Both the position numbers and the translations under genes were made by a program. A stretch of 13,315 nucleotides of DNA from DASRRB01 sp036732755 (GTDB taxonomy: Bacteria > Planctomycetota > B15-G4 > SIAN01), in assembly GCA_036732755.1 (NCBI GenBank), contig DAINBU010000128.1:1-13315 (forward strand). The letters run 5' to 3'. The number at the start of each line of letters is the position of its first letter. Position 1 is the first letter of the stretch. Under the pieces are notes generated by a model. It made no database searches. It worked only from the letters and a program-made list of their open reading frames with translations, and had not been told where the DNA came from. Shown in pieces: positions 1 to 5,529 of this stretch.

Positions 1-639
1 CTCGGTCGCGAGCGCACGGTCGGTCAGGTTGCCGGTTGTGTGCAGCCGGCGCGCCGCGTCGGCCGCCGCGTCGGTGGCGCGCGCGGCGTCGCGCCGCTGC
101 GCGGAGAGGAGCTCGGCTGTCTGGTAGGCGTAGAAGGCGGCGCGCGTGCGCGCAGCGACCTCGAGCACCGTCTGCGTCACGCGCAACTTGACCGCCTCGA
201 ACTCCGCCTTCGCGGCGTCGCGCCGCTGCGGCAGCAGCAGCAGGTCGAGGATGTCCTGCGTGATGTCGATCTCGAGGGGCGCCTGCGGCCGGCCCGGGAA
301 GCGGATCTCCGCCTCGAGCGTCGGATTCTTCGGCCGGCTCGCGGCGACGAGGTCGGCCTTGCCGATGCCGAGCTCCTCGAAGGCCGCCTGCAGCTCGCGG
401 TCGTTCAGGAGCGCGATGCGGACCGCGTCGTCGGCGGTCAGCTCGCGCGCGAGCAGCGCGCGGACCTCCGCCTCGGCGGCGTCGGCCGCGGCGGCGTCGC
501 GCGCCCAGCGGACGCTCTCGCCGGTGCGCTCCTCGACGGAGCGACGCACCTCGTCGAAGTCGGGTTCGAAGTCGACGGTGGCGCACGCGGCGAGCGGGAG
601 CGCGAGGGCGAGCGCGGGCAGAAGCGGGAGGGAGCGCAT
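1..639 (-). CDS. TolC/CusC-family outer-membrane efflux lipoprotein (3' end outside window)
   Basis: Outer-membrane channel subunit of a tripartite efflux system, probably for heavy metals given its neighbours. Only the first 213 residues are visible; the gene continues beyond the left edge, and family members are usually about 400-480 residues. The start is the ATG at 639, which shares one base with the stop of the preceding gene (TGATG), implying translational coupling. The N-terminus is a short hydrophobic signal with a lipobox L16-A17-A18-C19, so the mature protein is probably a lipid-anchored barrel. After a linker rich in Ala, Glu and Arg comes the typical first coiled-hairpin signature of the CusC branch, around residues 78-105: A-V-R-I-A-L-L-N-D-R-E-L-Q-A, then E-E-L-G-I-G-K-A-D-L-V. 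Next is a variable strand segment and the start of the second long helix (Q-R-R-D-A-A-K-A-E-F). The family call is firm; the substrate is inferred from the adjoining metal-binding lipoprotein. Confidence 0.9.
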   Translation of the reverse strand, partial: MRSLPLLPALALALPLAACATVDFEPDFDEVRRSVEERTGESVRWARDAAAADAAEAEVRALLARELTADDAVRIALLNDRELQAAFEELGIGKADLVAASRPKNPTLEAEIRFPGRPQAPLEIDITQDILDLLLLPQRRDAAKAEFEAVKLRVTQTVLEVAARTRAAFYAYQTAELLSAQRRDAARATDAAADAARRLHTTGNLTDRALATE

Positions 640-953
640 CACTTCGCCTCTCGCTTCACGAGCGCCATGCGACAGCGCGTGCAGTTCCCCGGTGCTTCGC
701 TCGCGACCTCCTCGTGCATGGGGCAGACGTAGGCGCCGGCGTGCTCGTGGCCGTGCTCGTGGCCGGCACCGGGGTCCGGCGCGTCGTCGTCGAGCTTCTC
801 GAAGGCGCGGCTCGCCCGCGGGAGCGGCGCCTCGGCCGCTTGCGGGCTCGCGGGGCTGTGTTCGTCGAGCGGCGGAAGCGGGGGAGCGCTGCTGCACGAA
901 AGGGGCGCGAACAGGAGCAGGAGCGCGACGCTCGCCAAGTGATCGGTACGCAT
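639..953 (-). CDS. Small lipoprotein with C-terminal heavy-metal-binding domain (HMBD) and His-rich linker
   Basis: A 104-residue exported protein likely to bind a soft metal such as copper or silver in the periplasm and pass it to the efflux system. A signal segment (A7-A16) ends at L18-S19-C20, a slightly non-canonical lipobox. A Pro/Ala-rich linker follows, then a His-rich stretch G64-H-E-H-G-H-E-H71. The end is the compact motif Y75-V-C77-P-M-H80 ... G-N-C91-T-R-C94-R-M, the signature of the heavy-metal-binding domain often found at the N-terminus of CusB-like adaptors or in P-type ATPases. Here it stands alone. The start at 953 was chosen because a GAGG lies six bases upstream; an in-frame ATG at 968 would add five residues but has no such site. 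The stop overlaps the start of the TolC-like gene. The domain is certain; the chaperone-like role is inferred. Confidence 0.85.
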   Translation of the reverse strand: MRTDHLASVALLLLFAPLSCSSAPPLPPLDEHSPASPQAAEAPLPRASRAFEKLDDDAPDPGAGHEHGHEHAGAYVCPMHEEVASEAPGNCTRCRMALVKREAK

Positions 954-984
954 CGAGGGCCTCGCCATGGATTCGAAGGGGTGG

Positions 985-1001
985 CCGGGATCGAGTCCCG
1001 G
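985..1001. other. Perfect 5-bp GC hairpin with 7-nt loop in the intergenic gap
   Basis: CCGGG / CCCGG arms surround a seven-base loop between the Cys-rich gene and the metal-binding lipoprotein gene (gap 954-1045). Read on the plus strand the loop (ATCGAGT) resembles a tRNA T-loop in four or five of the conserved places, but no acceptor, D or anticodon arm surrounds it. It may be an mRNA stem between two operon genes or chance in GC-rich sequence. Confidence 0.35.
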
Positions 1002-1045
1002 ACCGGCGCGCGCGACAAGGCGGAGACGAAGCGGACGTGCGGCCG

Positions 1046-1411
1046 CTAGATCCGCCAGACGCAGTCGAGGGCGAAGCGCGGCGGAGCGCGGCGCGGCCGG
1101 AGCGCCGGCGCCGCGTCGTCGACGAAGCGCGGCGCCGCGAACGAGAAGGCCGCGACGAACGCGTCGCCCGCGCGCAGATCGGAGTCGCGCTCCGGTGCCG
1201 GGCGTGTCGCGAGGCGGGACGGGACGGGCGCGCCCACGTCGACCTTGCAGCCGCAGCAGCACGCACGCTTCACGTCGCTGCGGTCGGTCGTCGCGGCGGC
1301 TTTGCAACAGCACGAACGCGCCGGCATCGAAGCGCAGCCGGCGAAGACGTCGCCCACGCCGCTCGCGAGCAGCAGCGCGATCCAGACCAGGAGCAGCAGC
1401 CGTCGCAACAC
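1046..1411 (-). CDS. Small exported Cys-rich protein, putative metal-binding
   Basis: Not a family I can name. With the start at 1411 it has 121 residues. A hydrophobic N-terminal segment preceded by two Arg forms a signal peptide. It ends in V-F-A-G-C, which could be a signal peptidase I site or a lipobox with Cys26. The mature N-terminal half has two dense Cys clusters: C-C-C-K at residues 34-37 and C-C-C-G-C-K at 51-56. A basic Arg/Pro-rich tail ends with a single Cys near the C-terminus. Eight of the nine Cys lie within about 30 residues, which suggests soft-metal coordination. The gene precedes the heavy-metal-binding lipoprotein and TolC-like genes on the same strand, 92 bp upstream, so a role as metal sensor or buffer for that efflux set is reasonable but unproven. 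A GTG at 1423 would add four residues; the GTG at 1411 was preferred because of the Shine-Dalgarno position. Confidence 0.7.
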   Translation of the reverse strand: MLRRLLLLVWIALLLASGVGDVFAGCASMPARSCCCKAAATTDRSDVKRACCCGCKVDVGAPVPSRLATRPAPERDSDLRAGDAFVAAFSFAAPRFVDDAAPALRPRRAPPRFALDCVWRI

Positions 1412-1420
1412 GGATCCGTT

Positions 1421-1426
1421 CACCTC
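1421..1426 (-). promoter_or_regulatory. Ribosome-binding site GAGGTG deciding the start of the Cys-rich gene
   Basis: GAGGTG on the minus strand lies nine bases before the GTG at 1411. The alternative GTG at 1423 is inside this motif, so the downstream GTG is the better start. Confidence 0.55.
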
Positions 1427-1484
1427 GGCCGGTCCGCTCGAATCGAAGCGCGCGCCATCGTATCGGCGCCGAGCGTCGATCGCG

Positions 1485-4400
1485 TCACTCGCGCTTCAGG
1501 CGGAAGGTCGCGCGCAGGACGCCGTCGGCGGGGGCGGGGAGTTCGCGGACTTCGCGCGGACGCTTCCGATCGGGGTGGAGCCGGTCCCACGGCGGCAGGA
1601 CGGTGACCTGGTAGTGCTCGGCGCGCGCGAGTCGCATCGAGACGGTTCCGTCTGAGGTCGAGACGCTGTCGCCGAGCGACGCCTTCGTGCCGTCGACGTC
1701 GGCCATGACCCAGAGGTCCGCCCCGCGCATCGGGAGGCCGTCGGCGTCGTCGAGCACGGTGAATTCCGCCGCGATCGGCGCCGTTGCCGCGTCCTGCTCG
1801 TGGATGCGCGCGAGCCGGAAGTCGAGATCGAGGGGAGCGCGCTCGCGAAGGACGATCTCGCGCGAGGTGCTACCGTGATTCACGGGCAGGCCCTTCGCGT
1901 CCTCGCGACCGTAGGCGCAGAGCGCGGTGTCGCCGAGCGGCACGCCGTCGATCGCGTAGCGGCCCTCCGCATCGGTGAACGTCTCGTCCTGCACCCGCAG
2001 CCCCGCGGCGTCAGAGCGATGGAACCAGGCGACCCGGCACGACGCGAGTGGTACGTCGGTGCCGAGTTCGAGCACGCGTCCACGGATCGTCGCGCGCTCG
2101 CCGCGGATCGGCAGGCGGACGGTGAACTCGCAGGTTCCCGCGATGGCGACGTCGAACTCGAACTCCGGCCGGAGCCCTTCCGCGACGACGAAGCCGCGGT
2201 AGGAGCTGGGGAAGAGCTCGGTGCGGACGATCCCGTCGGCGTCGGTGACGAGCCCGTCCTTTCGGAGCGGCGCGATCCGGTCGTGGTGCCGGTCGTCCTG
2301 GTAGTGCGCCGAGCCCCCGTTCGGCGCCTCGACGTGGACCTGGGCGCCGGGGACCGGCGCGTCGCGCCCGTCGACGACGCGCACCGTGATCGGCCGCGCC
2401 TCCGGGACCGGGATCGTGAACGTCGTGAGCTCGCCGGCCGACACCCGGCACTCCGATCCGGGGAGGAAGGAGCGGCGAGCGAGGGCGCCGACGCCGTAGT
2501 GGAACGACGAATTCGAGTGGTACCGAAAGACTCCGACGAGGAGCTCGCCGGCCGGCAGGCCGTCGAAGCGGACGTGCCCGGTCGAGTCGGTGACGCGTCG
2601 CCATGCGAGACGATCGGACGTCTGGGCGACGACGGGGACACCAGCGACGCCGCAGCCCTTCGAGTCGGCGGCGAGGACGTCGAGCCGCGCCTCCGGTTCG
2701 AGCGAGAGCTCGAGGTCGGTCGCGGGCACGACGACGTCGAGCGAGCGCGCACCGCAGCCGGGAGCCGTGACGTGCACGCGGTAGGTCGCCGGCGGCAGGC
2801 CGGCGCACGCGAACCGGCCGTCGTCGTCGCACAGGAGCTCGACCAGCGGCGACGCGCCGTTGCGGATCTCCCCGCCGACGCGCGTCGGAAGAAGGTGGAC
2901 CGCGAGGCGCGCGCGCGACGGCGCGACGACTCGGCCGCTCAGTGTCGGCGCGGCGTCCCCCCGAGCGAGCGCGACCTCGAGATGCGGCGGCTCCTCGTCG
3001 AAGCGCAACGCGACGTCGAGGGTGCGCGCCATGTATCCAGGAGCGAGGACGTGCAGGCGGACGGGATGCGGTTCGGGTTCCCGGCTCGTGAACCATGCGC
3101 GGCACGTATCGATCGAAAGAGAGATGCGATTTGGAGGAGCCATCAGGTCGATCAGGTCGTCGACGAAGCGCTCACGGATCGGCAATTCGTCCGCGCATAC
3201 TTCGCCGGTGTCGGCACGACCGGCGACGAAACGCGGCCGCTCGACCGGGGCGCCGCTCTCCGCGTCGGTGACGTCGATCTGGAGCGCGCGTCGCCGCAAC
3301 ACGACGTCCAACGGCGCAGTCGAGTTCGGGTCGACGTGTGCGATGGACATCTCATATCCCCACGAATTGACCACGACCGCACACGGTGCCGCGGGGAGTA
3401 CGGAGATCTCGAAAGTTCCGTCGGGGGCAGGCCGCGTCGCGAGCTCCGGCCCGTGTTCGTTCGTGCAATAGGTCGGTTCGTCGGCGAGGTGCGCGGCCGC
3501 GCGCCATTTCGTCTTCTCGCCGACGTCGTAGGGAATGAACTCTGTGATCGACGCGCTCGCGACCGGCCGGCCCTCGCGGTCCCGGATCCGGCCCGCGATC
3601 CGATGCCCAGGTTGCATCACGACACGGATGGCGCCGTTGTTCGCGCGATCGCGATCGAGCGCATTCCAGCGCGCGACGGCGAAACCGCTCTTCACGAACT
3701 TGAGGTCGGCGAGGTCGACCGACGGCTCCTTCACCACGAAGCGTCCGTTCCGGTCGGTGCGGGTGATCGTGGCTTCCGCGAGGCGATCGAGCCGGACGCG
3801 CAGGACGTAGACGTTCTCGGCGTCGTTGCGATTCAGCTCGCCGAACACGACCGCGACGTCGTGGAGCGGAACTCCGTCCGGATCGACGACGATTCCGGAG
3901 GCGAAGGGGAGAGTCGAGTCGGCGGCGCGAACGACCGTGTCGGACGCGGCCGCGACCTCGTGACGACCGCCGTCGTCGACGTCGATCGCCGCGGTTGAAC
4001 GCGCGTTCGCGGAAGGCGGTGCCGCGATCCCGGATTTCGAATCAGGATGCGACAGCGTCCAGGCACCCGCGACCAACAGCAACACGGCGGCAGCCAGACT
4101 CACCTTCAGGACGAGCGCGCCGCGGCCGCCGGCGGCCGCGAGCGCCGTCGCGACGCCGACCCACGCCTCCCGCCGATCGCCGTGCGCCCGATCGAGCGCG
4201 GCGCGCAGACGCTCGAGCCCCCGCTTGATCCGCGTCCTCACCGTCTCGACCGGAAGTTCCATCCGCGCCGCGATCGCCCTCGGCGCGAGGTCGTCGAAAT
4301 AACGGAAGAACAGGACGGTCCGGTCGCGCTCGTCGAGCGCGCCGAACGCCGCCGCGATGGCGCGTTCGAGTTCCATGCGCGCGACGACGTCGACCGTCGC

Positions 4401-4691
4401 CGGCACGACTTCGGGAACCGCGGCGGACTGCTCGCGCGAGCGGCGCCGCAGCGCCTCGCGGCGCGCGCGCCCCGACAGTCGGAAGACGACGCGGCGCAGC
4501 CACGCGCGGAGTCCCGGCCCGCCGTCGGGTCGCTGCACGAGCGCCGCCTCGAACGTCCGCGCCGCGAGCTCGTCCGCGTCGTCTACGTCACGCGAGAGCT
4601 CGCGCGCCAGCGACCGGACAAACCTCCCGTGGCGGGCGAGGTCGTCGGGATCGAAGGGGGCCGGCCGGTCCGGGGAGGCGTCGCGGGTCAT
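1485..4691 (-). CDS. ECF-type sigma-70 factor fused via a transmembrane helix to carboxypeptidase-regulatory-like domains
   Basis: A 1068-residue fusion. Residues about 18-85 form a sigma region 2 (F-V-R-S-L-A-R-E-L-S ... L-R-A-W-L-R-R-V-V-F-R-L). Residues 105-168 form region 4 with its helix-turn-helix (L-D-E-R-D-R-T-V-L-F-F-R-Y-F ... V-E-T-V-R-T-R-I-K-R-G-L). Region 3 is absent, as in ECF sigma factors. A single membrane helix spans about 191-212, with Arg/Lys on the sigma side, predicting a cytoplasmic sigma part and an exported C-terminus. The rest reads as about eight beta-sandwich modules of the carboxypeptidase regulatory type, starting near 264, 365, 468, 583, 666, 766, 866 and 974. 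They repeat the pattern G-x-V-x-D-x-x-G-x-P-(V)-x-x-A and D-x-x-G-x-(F/Y). No peptidase motif is present. The ATG at 4691 has GGGAG three bases upstream. No anti-sigma gene adjoins it. Planctomycetota are known to carry ECF sigma factors with such C-terminal extensions; sensing at the cell envelope is my inference. Confidence 0.88.
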   Translation of the reverse strand: MTRDASPDRPAPFDPDDLARHGRFVRSLARELSRDVDDADELAARTFEAALVQRPDGGPGLRAWLRRVVFRLSGRARREALRRRSREQSAAVPEVVPATVDVVARMELERAIAAAFGALDERDRTVLFFRYFDDLAPRAIAARMELPVETVRTRIKRGLERLRAALDRAHGDRREAWVGVATALAAAGGRGALVLKVSLAAAVLLLVAGAWTLSHPDSKSGIAAPPSANARSTAAIDVDDGGRHEVAAASDTVVRAADSTLPFASGIVVDPDGVPLHDVAVVFGELNRNDAENVYVLRVRLDRLAEATITRTDRNGRFVVKEPSVDLADLKFVKSGFAVARWNALDRDRANNGAIRVVMQPGHRIAGRIRDREGRPVASASITEFIPYDVGEKTKWRAAAHLADEPTYCTNEHGPELATRPAPDGTFEISVLPAAPCAVVVNSWGYEMSIAHVDPNSTAPLDVVLRRRALQIDVTDAESGAPVERPRFVAGRADTGEVCADELPIRERFVDDLIDLMAPPNRISLSIDTCRAWFTSREPEPHPVRLHVLAPGYMARTLDVALRFDEEPPHLEVALARGDAAPTLSGRVVAPSRARLAVHLLPTRVGGEIRNGASPLVELLCDDDGRFACAGLPPATYRVHVTAPGCGARSLDVVVPATDLELSLEPEARLDVLAADSKGCGVAGVPVVAQTSDRLAWRRVTDSTGHVRFDGLPAGELLVGVFRYHSNSSFHYGVGALARRSFLPGSECRVSAGELTTFTIPVPEARPITVRVVDGRDAPVPGAQVHVEAPNGGSAHYQDDRHHDRIAPLRKDGLVTDADGIVRTELFPSSYRGFVVAEGLRPEFEFDVAIAGTCEFTVRLPIRGERATIRGRVLELGTDVPLASCRVAWFHRSDAAGLRVQDETFTDAEGRYAIDGVPLGDTALCAYGREDAKGLPVNHGSTSREIVLRERAPLDLDFRLARIHEQDAATAPIAAEFTVLDDADGLPMRGADLWVMADVDGTKASLGDSVSTSDGTVSMRLARAEHYQVTVLPPWDRLHPDRKRPREVRELPAPADGVLRATFRLKRE

Positions 4692-4765
4692 CGACTCCCA
4701 AGAATGCCCGCGGCCGCCGTTTCCGGTCCATCCGACCGGACGAACGCGCCGGCCGGGCGAACAAC

Positions 4766-4804
4766 AAAAAAAAGAGGCGACCGGAGCCGATGGCTCCGGT
4801 CGCC
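4766..4804 (-). terminator. Strong rho-independent terminator of the AT-hook protein gene
   Basis: A perfect 13-bp stem (arms 4776-4788 and 4792-4804) with a three-base loop is followed on the minus strand, after two bases, by a run of eight T (4766-4773). It lies 25 bases past the stop of the AT-hook gene and 74 bases before the sigma-fusion start. It therefore separates the two transcription units. Confidence 0.93.
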
Positions 4805-4829
4805 CCGATGCGATCCGTTCGTGGCTCGA

Positions 4830-5315
4830 TCAGCGCATCGCGTAGAGGCCGCGACCCGCCTTCTTCACGTCCTTCATCTCGGTGAGGCGCATCCCGACGA
4901 TCATCGGGAAGTGCTTGCTCTTGGTCTTGTAGCCGCCCGAGACGACCTTCTTCGCGAGGTCGGCGAGCTTCATCGGCTCGCCCCCGCTCTTCAGCGCCGA
5001 GCGGATGGCGTTGTGCAGCTCGCTCTGCCCCTTCACGCCGGGCTTGCGGCCGCGCCGCTTGCCGGAGCCCTTCGGACGGCCGGGACCGCGGCCGAGCTTC
5101 GCCATCTTCGGAGGACGGCCGGGACCGCGCTTGGCCGGCATGCCGCCGCCGCCCGCCGCCGCGAGCTCGCTCTCGACTGCCGCCAGCTCGGCGGCGGCCG
5201 CGTCACGGCGCGCGGCCAGCTTGGCGATCTGTGACTCTTTCGCTTCGAACAGCCGGCGCAGATCCCCGAGCGACAACGCCGATGCAGCATTCCAACCACG
5301 CTTTCTGCGACCCAA
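4830..5315 (-). CDS. AT-hook / winged-helix DNA-binding protein, probable nucleoid-associated protein
   Basis: A 161-residue basic protein likely to bind DNA and organise the nucleoid or act as a global regulator. It begins M-G-R-R-K-R. Residues 16-54 are a predicted coiled coil (A-K-E-S-Q-I-A-K-L-A-A-R-R), probably for dimerisation. Residues 62-93 are a Gly/Pro/Arg/Lys linker with AT-hook cores R63-G-P-G-R-P and R76-G-P-G-R-P, plus a related R-R-G-R-K-P at 88-92. Residues 98-161 look like a small winged helix-turn-helix of the HARE-HTH type (L-H-N-A-I-R-S-A-L ... L-A-D-L-A-K-K-V-V-S-G-G-Y ... G-R-G-L-Y-A-M-R). The start is a TTG at 5315 because a full GGGAGG sits seven bases upstream; the ATG further upstream at 5465 lies before the candidate promoter. 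The gene is monocistronic, with its own promoter and a strong terminator, which suggests abundant expression. The specific family name is not certain. Confidence 0.85.
   Translation of the reverse strand: MGRRKRGWNAASALSLGDLRRLFEAKESQIAKLAARRDAAAAELAAVESELAAAGGGGMPAKRGPGRPPKMAKLGRGPGRPKGSGKRRGRKPGVKGQSELHNAIRSALKSGGEPMKLADLAKKVVSGGYKTKSKHFPMIVGMRLTEMKDVKKAGRGLYAMR
5074..5129. repeat. 17-bp in-frame direct repeat encoding two AT-hook modules
   Basis: The same 17 bases occur at 5074-5090 and 5113-5129, 39 bases (13 codons) apart, inside the AT-hook gene. Each copy encodes R-G-P-G-R-P, so the module appears to be an internal duplication. Confidence 0.8.
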
Positions 5316-5322
5316 TGAAAGA

Positions 5323-5328
5323 CCTCCC
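5323..5328 (-). promoter_or_regulatory. Ribosome-binding site GGGAGG that fixes a TTG start
   Basis: GGGAGG on the minus strand lies seven bases before the TTG at 5315. No ATG or GTG in this frame nearby has comparable spacing. Confidence 0.75.
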
Positions 5329-5418
5329 AAGACGACCCCTGGCTCTTGGCCTCCGCGGACGGACAGGACGGCCGTCGGGCACGCGCGCAGGCCTTCGAAT
5401 GGAAACCAACAGCACGCG

Positions 5419-5447
5419 TTAATACACGATTGAAACCCCGAAAACAA
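5419..5447 (-). promoter_or_regulatory. Candidate sigma-70-type promoter of the AT-hook gene
   Basis: On the minus strand TTGTTT (5447-5442) and TATTAA (5424-5419) are separated by 17 bases, within the only AT-rich patch (about 5405-5465) between the two genes. Matches to consensus are moderate (3/6 and 4/6). It would give a 5' leader of roughly 100 bases; no obvious riboswitch was seen in the leader. Confidence 0.5.
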
Positions 5448-5529
5448 TTTACACAGCAAATCCACACCGAAGAAAGACGCGAGTCGTCGGGAGCAAATGC
5501 GACGAGCGCGCGGTGCGGCAGGCGCCGAA

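Noticed and set aside
954..1045. A tRNA gene suggested by a T-arm-like hairpin
   Set aside because: No acceptor, anticodon or D-arm could be paired on either strand, and position 54 of the loop is not T.
146..1606. A 486-residue plus-strand frame at the left end
   Set aside because: It is Ser/Arg/Ala low-complexity and lies opposite three minus-strand genes with recognisable motifs.
1800..3998. A 732-residue plus-strand frame opposite the sigma-fusion gene
   Set aside because: No domain or signal is seen, its composition is rich in Arg/Asp/Val as in antisense shadows, and the minus strand carries clear sigma motifs.
5316..5465. N-terminal extension of the AT-hook protein from the ATG at 5465
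   Set aside because: The extension would begin upstream of the candidate promoter, has an odd Cys-rich composition, and the TTG at 5315 has a perfectly placed GGGAGG.
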